Below, one piece after another: positions 1 through 6,997 of a stretch of DNA of 12,786 nucleotides. The notes beneath the pieces are model-generated. The model did no database searches. It saw only the letters and a program-made list of their open reading frames with translations, and was not told where the DNA came from. Where the stretch lies: NCBI GenBank assembly GCA_040752255.1, contig JBFMFD010000070.1, positions 1 to 12,786 of the forward strand. The letters run 5' to 3'. Made by a program: the position numbers and the translations under genes. This DNA comes from J051 sp040752255 (GTDB lineage: Bacteria > Armatimonadota > Fimbriimonadia > Fimbriimonadales > ATM1). Each line of letters begins with the position of its first letter. Position 1 is the stretch's first letter.

Positions 1-443
1 GCAGTCCAGCAGACCCCCAGTAACGCTGCGGTCCCGGCACGGCCCTCAGGAATAGTGCCGCCAACGCTGAGAATGAAAAAGACGGCTTCAAACCCTTGTG
101 TTATAGGCAACCACAACCCGGTTCCACCGAAGACCATTTCGCCGGCTACCGCGAGCAGCAACGCGATTGGGATTGACAGAACTCCGCCAAGCAGAAAGCC
201 AGCCGTACTTGCAGACTTTAAGAAGCGCCGGGCCATTGGATAACAAGCGAAAGCCATCCAACCGATAGACGCGATCCACCCAAGAATTATGGTTCCGAGG
301 CCAAAATCATGACTGGAGAGCCCCCCCTCACGCCAAAGCGCGGCTTGGAGCGCGCACACCGAATAGAGCCACGCCAGGGAACTGGCAATGGACAGCGCGA
401 GCGCCCTCGCAGTCGAAAATGTGTCAGTGATTGTGTTGCCCAC
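1..443 (-). CDS. Polytopic membrane protein, 3' end beyond window
   Basis: This open frame begins at a GTG (443-441) and runs off the left edge without a stop, giving about 147 residues. It overlaps the last 20 nt of the HEAT-repeat gene in another frame, and there is no in-frame ATG. The reading is strongly hydrophobic, with segments such as ALALSIASSLAWLYSVCAL, LGTIILGWIASIGWMAFACY, GFLLGGVLSIPIALLLAVAG and EAVFFILSVGG. These indicate at least four membrane helices with short basic loops (PMARRFLKS). No good Shine-Dalgarno sits before the GTG, so translation is probably coupled to the upstream gene. I do not recognise the family. Because it is third in the apparent operon of the giant secreted glycine-rich protein, a role in export, anchoring or envelope placement of that protein is possible but is only inference from position. 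Confidence 0.72.
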   Translation of the reverse strand, partial: MGNTITDTFSTARALALSIASSLAWLYSVCALQAALWREGGLSSHDFGLGTIILGWIASIGWMAFACYPMARRFLKSASTAGFLLGGVLSIPIALLLAVAGEMVFGGTGLWLPITQGFEAVFFILSVGGTIPEGRAGTAALLGVCWT

Positions 444-1341
444 CCGCGCCTACCCAAGCCTTGACCTTCTCCTTGGTCCAGGCTTTGCGTTCTATACCCA
501 TTCGAAGTCCACGCATCGCGGTATCCGCCAACGCCGAATCCCCGCTGTTAACGACGGATGCCAGCCGCTCCCCTGCCTCCAGCGACCCTATGTCTGCAAG
601 CCGCATCGCAGCCCACTTGCGGACTTCGCGCGACTCTTTATCACGAAGAGCTTCTTCGAGGATGCCGAGCCGATCGACCGGTGACTTATCGACCAACTGA
701 AGCTTCAGCGATGCAATTCGAGCGCTGCCACGGTCATGTGCATCTGGAGCATTGCGAGCCTGCTGATCAATCTGTGCTATGACATCCTTGGCTTTGAGTT
801 TTTCGAGAACGCGCACCGCCAGATTGGCCCACGGCTCATTCTGGAGCACGGCATTCTTGGCGCGATCCTTACCCGCATCATCTCCCATCTCGGCCAACCC
901 CATGGCGGCGGCTAGCTGCACATGAGCCGACTCTTTGGAATCGAAAAGCAGCTTCTTCAACAAAGCCCGGCCCCCGGGAGATGGCTTGCGACCCAACTCC
1001 TCCGCGCACAACGCTCTAAAATTTTCATCAGAGCTGCTTCCAATTAGGTCTTGCAGGGTGTTGGAGGCATGATTGCCGGATCTTGCGGCAATAACTTTTC
1101 GCAGAACCACCATTCGGACTCGAGGTTCCTTCGATGCATCAAAAGCATAGGCCTCCAAAGTCGGCATGGCCCCGGGTCCGAGCTTTTTGACGGCATCAAT
1201 CGCGGCTACGAGTTGCGGTGCGGTTTTAGCGGCATCAAGCCTAGCAAGCACCTCTGTTGCAGAGGGCTCGGCGGCATGGCCGACGCCAAAAAAAAGACTT
1301 GCCATCGAAATGGCTTGGAATACCTTCGTCACATTTCTCAC
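424..1341 (-). CDS. Secreted HEAT-repeat-like protein
   Basis: A 305-residue protein whose first 23 residues look like a Sec signal peptide (basic start MRNVTK, hydrophobic AISMASLFFGVG, cleavage near GHA-AEP). The rest is alpha-helical, with repeated units of about 30-35 residues of HEAT/armadillo type. Examples are the stretches around VQLAAAMGLAEMGDD and VRKWAAMRLADIGSLEAGERL, with the small-hydrophobic and Asp/Gly turn pattern of HEAT repeats. Such solenoids usually mediate protein contacts; no catalytic motif is visible. The start is a GTG whose GTGA overlaps the TGA stop of the giant glycine-rich gene, with a GGGAG ribosome-binding site 7 nt upstream, inside the end of that gene. The two are therefore probably translationally coupled. 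It is likely periplasmic or surface-exposed and may bind the co-encoded giant protein. The C-terminus ends in GGQHNH. Confidence 0.85.
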   Translation of the reverse strand: MRNVTKVFQAISMASLFFGVGHAAEPSATEVLARLDAAKTAPQLVAAIDAVKKLGPGAMPTLEAYAFDASKEPRVRMVVLRKVIAARSGNHASNTLQDLIGSSSDENFRALCAEELGRKPSPGGRALLKKLLFDSKESAHVQLAAAMGLAEMGDDAGKDRAKNAVLQNEPWANLAVRVLEKLKAKDVIAQIDQQARNAPDAHDRGSARIASLKLQLVDKSPVDRLGILEEALRDKESREVRKWAAMRLADIGSLEAGERLASVVNSGDSALADTAMRGLRMGIERKAWTKEKVKAWVGAGGQHNH

Positions 1342-4300
1342 GGAGTCACTCCCGGTTGATAGTTCGCGAACACTGTATCAGCCCACGCAGTCGTGATAGC
1401 CCGAACGTCTATGCCCGCCTGTACGCTGTTCGGAGTACCCGGCGGCAAACGGACCTGATATGACATCTTCGATGAACTGCGCGCAGGAATCGTCACGAAA
1501 TCCCAACGAATAAAGGGTTTAGGCGCGAGTTGTCCTTCTCGCCAGTGCGTCACATCATAGACCCTATGTTCACCAGAGGCGGACAGGAAGCTCGACTTCT
1601 CCGGCGCAACGGCAATGACGGTCACACCCTCGGCGACGGCGTAGCCGTCGTTGCGGACCTCGATATTAACGGTAGCGACACCGCCAATAGGCGTGTTCCC
1701 AGCGGTGGCCAAGGAAGCCGTGACTTCAGCTTGAAGTGGGAGTCCGGCGTCCAGGTTACGCAGGGTCAGGAGCAGCGAACGCGGCGAGTCGAGAGTCAAC
1801 ACCCCCTCCATCAAGCCCCTCAAGGACTGCTCGAAAGGCCCTGAGAGTCGCGCACTGTCGCCGGAGACCGCCGCGTAGGCCCAGCCCTGGCCCGAGCCTT
1901 GGGGCGAGTCATAGTTCGCGGCAAAGAAGCCTTCCCCGTTGTAGGGATTGCCGACATGATTGACGCGCAGGAAGGAGAAGGCGATGTCGATGGGCGTCGA
2001 GTAGTAGCCGCCGACTTCACCTGACTGGGTGGCCTGCAAGAAGTCGAGGGTCGTACCGGGATGTTCCGCGCTCTCCCTCACCACGCCCGAGCCCGAGACA
2101 TACATCGTGCTGGCACCCATGATGTTGCCGACCTGGATGAGGCGGCAGCTCGCGGCCAGGCGATCGAAGGTCCCGCTACCGGGGGAAGACTCAAGTAGGG
2201 CACCATCCAGAGTTCCCTGGATACGGCCCTTGAGAACGCCCTTCAAGAACAAGCGACCCGGATCGTTCGCAAGGATGAACGCCATCCCCTCCCAATCGCC
2301 GGAGAGCGACTCCCCGGCCGGGATGGAAAGCGTGTAGCGCCCGCGGAAGAAACCTTTGTTGGCGAAGGGTCCGGTCTTGACCAGGACCACGCGCAGTTCC
2401 GCCACGCCGAAAGTCCCGGCCGGGACGCCGGTCGAGATAGCTCCCGCGAAGTCGAGGAGGCGCGTCGAGATGGTCTCCCCCAAAGTCTGCGAAGCAGCCA
2501 GGCGCTCCTGCATCTGCGAGAAAGCCAAGGTCGCGCTCGAGCCCGACATCGTGCCGTAGAGCACGCCGTTATCGAGGATGGTACCCGGTGAGCCGTCCTG
2601 GCCCCCTCTTCCCCCTCCGACCGTGAGGGTCTGCGTGCCGACCAAGGTGGTGTAGTAGAGGGCGATGCGTCCACCGCCGCCTCCGCCTCCGTTGAAGCTA
2701 CTCCGCGGAGAGGAGTTCCCACCGTTGGCCCGGATCGTCCCGGAGCCCTCCAGTTGCCGGGCCGTGATGAGGATAGAACCGCCCGAGCCCCCGCCCGCGC
2801 GGTCGTTCCAGAAGCCGTTCTCCTCTCCAGTCTGCCCATCGGCCGAGATGAGGCCATCTACGCGAAGAAGCTGAGCGTCGATGCGGAGTTTGCCGCCACC
2901 GCGCCCACCTTGAACCACCACGACGTTGTGGCCGCTGGTGATCCCGCCGCCGCCGCTCCCGAGGTCCGAAGGCTGCGCCAGCGAACCGTACGGCTGTCCG
3001 CCGGGCTGCGTGGCGGCGCCGCCCTGCCCGCCGTAGCCGCCGCCGCTCCCGCGCCCGCCGCCGAAGTTCTCCGTCACTGTAACGCCGGCGCCTGGGCCGG
3101 TTGCTGGCGCGTGACCGACGGCGTCGGCCGAGACCCGGCCGCCGAACTCCACCGTCATGCTCTGCGAGACGGCGAGATCGAAGTCGGCGTCGCCAGGGTC
3201 GTGCGTGACGACCCCGCCGGGCGCCACCCTCAGGCGCGCCAACTCCAAGGGCGAGTTCACGCTCAGCCTGCCTCCCGTGGCCGCCTCCGCTTCCTGCGCG
3301 CTCAGCACGCCGCCGTCATAGGCGAGCAGACCGCCCGTCGCCGCCTCCAGGCGCGGGGCGCTCAAGGTGCCCGCAATTTGACGCAGGACCGCGGCGCCCG
3401 ATGACACCACGACGCCCGTCGCCGTCAGACTGCCGCGATTGGTGAAGGTGCTGTTCTCGCGCACGAACAGGTTCGAGACGCCCACAGAGGCGCCGGCCGC
3501 GACTTCGACGATGGCGTGGGAACCGACAGCCACGCGCTCGAAAGCGTAGCTGCCTGAGAGAATGGGGGTGGTGGCGCCCGTAATACCGTTATCAATGCGC
3601 AACTCTGAGCCATAAACGACCGTCCCGGCCCCGCCGAACTGCCGCCCCAAGCCTCCGCGCGCGGCGATGGTCCCGCTGTAAGTCGATGCGTCATAGCCTA
3701 TCGCGATCCGTCCGCCGCTCCCCCCGCCGCCGTTCTTGAACCCGCGCGGCGAGGCGGCCCCGCCATTAGCACTGATGATGCCCGCGCCTTCCAACTGCTG
3801 GGCCGTGATCCACACCGAGCCGCCCGAGCCGCCGCCGGCTCTGTCGTTCCAGAAACCGTTCTCCTGCCCGGACTCTCCGTCCGCCGATATGCGGCCATCC
3901 ACGCGCAACACTCCGACATCGATGCGTAGCTTGCCGCCGCCGCGCCCGCCTTGCACCACCACGTTAGCACCGCTGGTGATTCCACCGCCGCCGCTCCCGA
4001 GGTCGGACGGCTGAGCGATCGAACCGTAAGCGTTTCCGCCGAAAACGATATTGCCGTCCGGTCCGATGTTGCCGCCACGGATGCCGACGCCGCCGTTGCC
4101 GCCGTAGGCCGCTCCGCTCCCGTTTCCACCGCCGGACTGCTCTGGGACGGTCTCGCCCGCGCCTGGGCCCGTGGCAGGAGCATAGCCGGCGGCGTCCGCG
4201 AGAATGCGGCCTCCAGAGAAGATCCGAGCGCTCGGGGCGGAGAGGAATAAGAAACCGGGAGCTCCCTGCGCGAACGCGGCGACCTGGATGGTTCCGTGAA

Positions 4301-6857
4301 CCGCGATGCCACCCGTATAAGAGTGAGTCCCGGCCATGACGTAAGTATGCCCGGCAGGAACGTTGAGGTTTACCTCATCGTCGATGACGGCAGGCGTCAT
4401 GGTCGAGATCACGCTCGAGAAGGGCGAAGCGCCGAATTGGTTCGTCGCCTGGACGCGCGCGAAATAGGTCGTGCTGGTCTGGAGGCCGGTCACGCTGGCG
4501 GATGTGCCCGCCGTGCTCGAAGAGGTAATGGGACCCGAAAAGTCAGCGGCGGTCGAGACTTGCAGGAGGTAGGCGGTCGCGAGCGTGGCGGAACTCCAGG
4601 AGGCGGAGAGCGACGCGCCGCTGACCGCCGTGAACGCAATGGAGGTCGGGGTGGCGGGCGGGCTCGGACACGCGCCAGGCACGACGATGCTGCTCGAGCC
4701 CGCGGCCCCGGAACCGCCGTTGCCGCTCGCGGCCGGGCCGCCGGTCACGCTCGCGACCGCGAGGTTCGCGTCGCAGCCGGTCAAGGCGATGCGCCCGCCG
4801 CCGCCACCTCCGCCGTGGGAGATTCCGGTGCCGCCGTTGGCACGCACGCTCATCGTGCCGGCGAACTTGTCGGCCTTGATGTTGATCGTCCCGCCGGAGC
4901 CTCCGCCCGCGCCGGGGCCGGGGCTGACGCCGTCGGCGTTGATGAGGCCGTTGAGCGTCGCGAGGTTGGCCACGGTCATGACGAGCGCGCCGCCGCCCGA
5001 CCCGCCGGCGGGGCCGCCGCCGCAGCCCGGGTCGCCCGCCGCGCCGCCGCCGCTGCCCAAGTCGATGGGGTTCGCAGGCGAATCGTAAGCAATGCCGCCA
5101 GCGCTGTTGTTGCGCGTGCCCGCGTTGCCGCCCACGCCGCCGTGACCCGCCCCACCGCCGGTCGAGTCGCAGAAACCCGTCGCGCCAGAACCAAAGCCGG
5201 GACCGCTGCCGTTGCGGCTGGTGCCGCCCGCGTAACCGACGCCCATCAGATCCACCACGCCGCCGCTTTGAAGGTCGAAGTCGTGCCCGACGGTCAACAT
5301 GAGGCGGTACTGCCGCGACGCCGCGTTGGCCGGATGCGTCAGCTTAGCGCCGTTGCGCACGATCAAGTCGTTCGTTATGCTCATCGAGCTGGCCGAGAGA
5401 GTCGCCCCGTTCTGGACCACGACGTCGCGATGGACGGTGAAGGTGCCGATGAGCACGCCCGCGCCGAGGCTCGTGACGACGACGTCGCGCTGCACGTCCA
5501 CGACGCCGTTTAAGACGCCCGAGAACGCGGTACCGGGGACAACCAGGTCGCGAGCGACCGAGAGCGGGCCAATCACGGCGTTGGCGCGCGTGCCGAGGAT
5601 GAAGTCGTTGGACAAGGACAGCGTCCCGCCCACGAGGTTGACGGTCGATACGGAGAGATTGGCCACTCCGGAGAGGCCGGAAGGGATGACGGTCTGCGTT
5701 GAAGGGATGACGCCGCGTCCGTCCACGATGAGGTCGTAGTCCGTCGCCGGCGCGACCTTGATCGCCGTGACGCCCGGCGCGCCGTTGGTACCGCCCGTGC
5801 CCGCGACGGCCGAAACGGTCCCAGTGTAGCTGCTCGCCACGCTCGCCGTCAGCGCGATGCGTCCGCCGCCCGCGCCGCCTCCGCTCGTATTGCCGCTGCT
5901 GCCGCCGTTGGCCCGCACGCTCCCGTTTCCCGCCAGCGTCCCGGCCTTTATATTGATGCTGCCGCCCGAGCCGCCACCAGCCCCCGCTCCGCCGTTGTCG
6001 CCATCGGCCGTGATCAAGCCGTTCAAGGTCGCGGTGTTTCCGATAGTAAGGAGGACCGCGCCGCCTCCGTTTCCGCCGTCGGGATGAGGACCACAGCCCG
6101 GGTCGCCCGCCGCGCCGCCCCCGCTGCCCAGGTCGGTCGGGTCGAGCGTCGAGCCGTAGCCGGGTCCGCCGGGGCTCTGGTTGCGGGTCGTCGCGTTGCC
6201 GCCCGCTCCGCCATGGCCCGCGCCGCCGCCGGTGGATTCGCAGAAGCCCGTGGCGCCACGGCCCGCGCCGGGGCCGCTGCCGTTGGTGGCCGTGCCGCCC
6301 GCGTAGCCCATCCCTACGACCGAGACCGTCGCCCCGGACTGCAGATCGAAGTCCCCCGTCACGCTCAGATTCACGACGAACGAACGCGCCGATGAGTTGG
6401 ACGCGTGCGTGAGCAAACCGCCGGGGGCAACGACGAGTCCCCCGACCGTCGAAAGGACGGTGGTCTCCTGGCGGAGCGTGGCGCCGCGCTCGATGGTCAT
6501 CTGACCGGAGGATGAGATGCTCCCCGCCACGCGCAGCAGCGGCGCCGTCGCACCCGCGGCGCTGCCGAGCTGGAGCGAGTTAAACGTCGCGGGCACGGCG
6601 CCCGCGATGAGCACGGTCGCCGTCGCGTCGATCAGCGCGTCGTCGGCGGCGGTGGGAACCTGCGCGGGCGTCCAATTGGACGCGGTGAACCAATCGCTGC
6701 TCGTCGCCCCGTTCCAGACGAGGCTCGCGGCCAAAGCGGGTCCAGGAATCGCCGCCATGAAGAGAACGAAGAGCGCCCACCGAACAAAACGAGCCGCGGT
6801 CCGATCGAATCGGACCCGCGCGGGACGCGGCTGACTTCGGCTCTCGGCGGAGGGCAG
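1338..6857 (-). CDS. Giant secreted glycine-rich repeat protein with FnIII domain
   Basis: About 1839 residues. The first in-frame ATG (6758) falls inside a hydrophobic segment. Reading upstream gives a complete signal peptide: basic RTAARFVR, core WALFVLFMAAIPGPALAA, cleavage near ALAA-SLVW. The only conventional-type start upstream is a CTG (6857-6855), 6 nt after a strong AAGGAG; an in-frame TAA lies just beyond. Numbered from the ATG, the layout is: a beta-rich N-terminus including ASLVWNGATSSDWFTASNW; module A1 (about 131-305); beta-rich linkers (about 340-480); module A2 (485-660); fibronectin III (702-790); modules B1 (845-1025) and B2 (1195-1370); a degenerate duplicated module (about 1455-1655); and a DUF11/Ig-like domain (1675-1790). 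No LPXTG, PEP-CTERM, autotransporter barrel or C-terminal membrane helix is seen. It is probably an extracellular adhesin or matrix-like protein; the substrate is unknown. The two downstream genes overlap it or each other. Confidence 0.88.
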   Translation of the reverse strand: MPSAESRSQPRPARVRFDRTAARFVRWALFVLFMAAIPGPALAASLVWNGATSSDWFTASNWTPAQVPTAADDALIDATATVLIAGAVPATFNSLQLGSAAGATAPLLRVAGSISSSGQMTIERGATLRQETTVLSTVGGLVVAPGGLLTHASNSSARSFVVNLSVTGDFDLQSGATVSVVGMGYAGGTATNGSGPGAGRGATGFCESTGGGAGHGGAGGNATTRNQSPGGPGYGSTLDPTDLGSGGGAAGDPGCGPHPDGGNGGGAVLLTIGNTATLNGLITADGDNGGAGAGGGSGGSINIKAGTLAGNGSVRANGGSSGNTSGGGAGGGRIALTASVASSYTGTVSAVAGTGGTNGAPGVTAIKVAPATDYDLIVDGRGVIPSTQTVIPSGLSGVANLSVSTVNLVGGTLSLSNDFILGTRANAVIGPLSVARDLVVPGTAFSGVLNGVVDVQRDVVVTSLGAGVLIGTFTVHRDVVVQNGATLSASSMSITNDLIVRNGAKLTHPANAASRQYRLMLTVGHDFDLQSGGVVDLMGVGYAGGTSRNGSGPGFGSGATGFCDSTGGGAGHGGVGGNAGTRNNSAGGIAYDSPANPIDLGSGGGAAGDPGCGGGPAGGSGGGALVMTVANLATLNGLINADGVSPGPGAGGGSGGTINIKADKFAGTMSVRANGGTGISHGGGGGGGRIALTGCDANLAVASVTGGPAASGNGGSGAAGSSSIVVPGACPSPPATPTSIAFTAVSGASLSASWSSATLATAYLLQVSTAADFSGPITSSSTAGTSASVTGLQTSTTYFARVQATNQFGASPFSSVISTMTPAVIDDEVNLNVPAGHTYVMAGTHSYTGGIAVHGTIQVAAFAQGAPGFLFLSAPSARIFSGGRILADAAGYAPATGPGAGETVPEQSGGGNGSGAAYGGNGGVGIRGGNIGPDGNIVFGGNAYGSIAQPSDLGSGGGGITSGANVVVQGGRGGGKLRIDVGVLRVDGRISADGESGQENGFWNDRAGGGSGGSVWITAQQLEGAGIISANGGAASPRGFKNGGGGSGGRIAIGYDASTYSGTIAARGGLGRQFGGAGTVVYGSELRIDNGITGATTPILSGSYAFERVAVGSHAIVEVAAGASVGVSNLFVRENSTFTNRGSLTATGVVVSSGAAVLRQIAGTLSAPRLEAATGGLLAYDGGVLSAQEAEAATGGRLSVNSPLELARLRVAPGGVVTHDPGDADFDLAVSQSMTVEFGGRVSADAVGHAPATGPGAGVTVTENFGGGRGSGGGYGGQGGAATQPGGQPYGSLAQPSDLGSGGGGITSGHNVVVVQGGRGGGKLRIDAQLLRVDGLISADGQTGEENGFWNDRAGGGSGGSILITARQLEGSGTIRANGGNSSPRSSFNGGGGGGGRIALYYTTLVGTQTLTVGGGRGGQDGSPGTILDNGVLYGTMSGSSATLAFSQMQERLAASQTLGETISTRLLDFAGAISTGVPAGTFGVAELRVVLVKTGPFANKGFFRGRYTLSIPAGESLSGDWEGMAFILANDPGRLFLKGVLKGRIQGTLDGALLESSPGSGTFDRLAASCRLIQVGNIMGASTMYVSGSGVVRESAEHPGTTLDFLQATQSGEVGGYYSTPIDIAFSFLRVNHVGNPYNGEGFFAANYDSPQGSGQGWAYAAVSGDSARLSGPFEQSLRGLMEGVLTLDSPRSLLLTLRNLDAGLPLQAEVTASLATAGNTPIGGVATVNIEVRNDGYAVAEGVTVIAVAPEKSSFLSASGEHRVYDVTHWREGQLAPKPFIRWDFVTIPARSSSKMSYQVRLPPGTPNSVQAGIDVRAITTAWADTVFANYQPGVTP
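1794..2411 (-). repeat. Degenerate duplicated module near the C-terminus of the giant protein
   Basis: Residues about 1455-1521 and about 1595-1653 (numbered from the internal ATG) follow the same plan: a strand ending LRV, then N-K/G-GFF followed by an aromatic-rich strand, a W-containing segment (GDWEGMAFI against GQGWAYAAV), then S/L-G-P/V, LKGRIQGTL against LRGLMEGVL. Identity is low and boundaries are approximate. Function unknown; probably beta-sandwich units. Confidence 0.45.
2649..4226 (-). repeat. Module B pair (B1 3684-4226, B2 2649-3176)
   Basis: Two glycine-rich modules more similar to each other than to the A pair. Shared landmarks are G-R-I/V-S/L-ADA-GxAPATGPGAG, YGS-I/L-AQPSDLGSGGGG, ITSG-A/H-NVVV, QGGRGGGKLRID, LRVDG-x-ISADG, ENGFWNDRAGGGSGGS, ITA-x-QLEG and a closing GGGGGGGRIA. 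They share the DLGSGGG and GGGSGG core with the A modules, so all four probably descend from one ancestral unit, followed by lineage-specific duplication. The A-module cysteines are absent. Confidence 0.85.
4389..4655 (-). other. Fibronectin type III domain within the giant protein
   Basis: Residues about 702-790 (numbered from the internal ATG) read as a fibronectin III fold. They start with a proline-rich boundary (CPSPPATPTS), followed by the conserved tryptophan in SLSASWSS, the AYLLQVSTAADF strand, SASVTGLQTSTTYFARVQATN with the expected L..tTY..V.A.N signature, and a closing SPFSSVISTMTP. It separates the A-type from the B-type glycine-rich modules, with a different amino-acid composition on either side. 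Confidence 0.8.
4779..6368 (-). repeat. Module A pair (A1 5844-6368, A2 4779-5306)
   Basis: Two long, similar glycine-rich modules within the giant protein. Shared landmarks in the same order are DFDLQSGA/G, GYAGGT followed by NGSGPG, ATGFCxSTGGGAGHGG, DLGSGGGAAGDPGCG, TATLNGLI, AGGGSGG-I/TINIKA, VRANGG and GGGRIALT. Each has a paired cysteine pattern (GFC and GCG), so a disulfide is possible. Between them lies a beta-rich stretch with phrases such as RDLVVPG, RDVVVTS and RDVVVQNGA that looks like a stacked beta-helix linker. Boundaries are approximate. Confidence 0.85.
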
Positions 6858-6863
6858 GCTAAG

Positions 6864-6869
6864 CTCCTT
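6864..6869 (-). promoter_or_regulatory. Strong Shine-Dalgarno site deciding the CTG start
   Basis: On the minus strand AAGGAG is followed by a 6-nt spacer and then CTG (6857-6855). No ATG, GTG or TTG lies in frame between the upstream TAA and the internal ATG at 6758, which itself falls inside the signal-peptide core and has no ribosome-binding site. This makes CTG the best-supported initiator. Confidence 0.6.
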
Positions 6870-6882
6870 ATTATTACCGACG

Positions 6883-6954
6883 GATTAGCCTTGCGCCGAG
6901 TTCCATATCCTGTCAAGGGGGCGCCATATTTATGACGATAAATTAAGGCTAATC
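6883..6954. repeat. Perfect 10-bp inverted repeat in the giant-gene leader
   Basis: GATTAGCCTT (6883-6892) and its exact complement AAGGCTAATC (6945-6954) are separated by 52 bp. The interval contains a TTGACA (minus strand, 6911-6916), but no well-spaced -10 follows it: the nearest match, GCTAAT, is 21 bp away. The repeat could be an operator or a weak RNA fold. Its place directly upstream of the giant gene suggests regulation, but nothing more can be read. Confidence 0.4.
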
Positions 6955-6962
6955 GCTGATCA

Positions 6963-6981
6963 GTGAGACCGCCGTGAGACC
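6963..6981 (-). promoter_or_regulatory. Tandem 8-bp direct repeat, candidate OmpR/PhoB-type box
   Basis: Two perfect GGTCTCAC copies on the minus strand (6974-6981 and 6963-6970) are separated by GGC, giving an 11-bp period, one helical turn. Winged-helix regulators of the OmpR/PhoB family typically bind tandem half-sites spaced this way. The site lies just after the stop codon of such a regulator and about 106 bp before the CTG of the giant gene. A -10-like CTTAAT occurs at 6947-6942. The binding assignment is inference. Confidence 0.45.
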
Positions 6982-6997
6982 ACCCCGGAAGGGGGCC

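Noticed and set aside
2754..5513. Long plus-strand open frames opposite the glycine-rich gene, including one of about 400 codons at 4296-5513
   Set aside because: They are Ala/Arg/Gly/Asp low-complexity readings produced by the GC-rich, glycine-coding opposite strand, with no domains or start signals.
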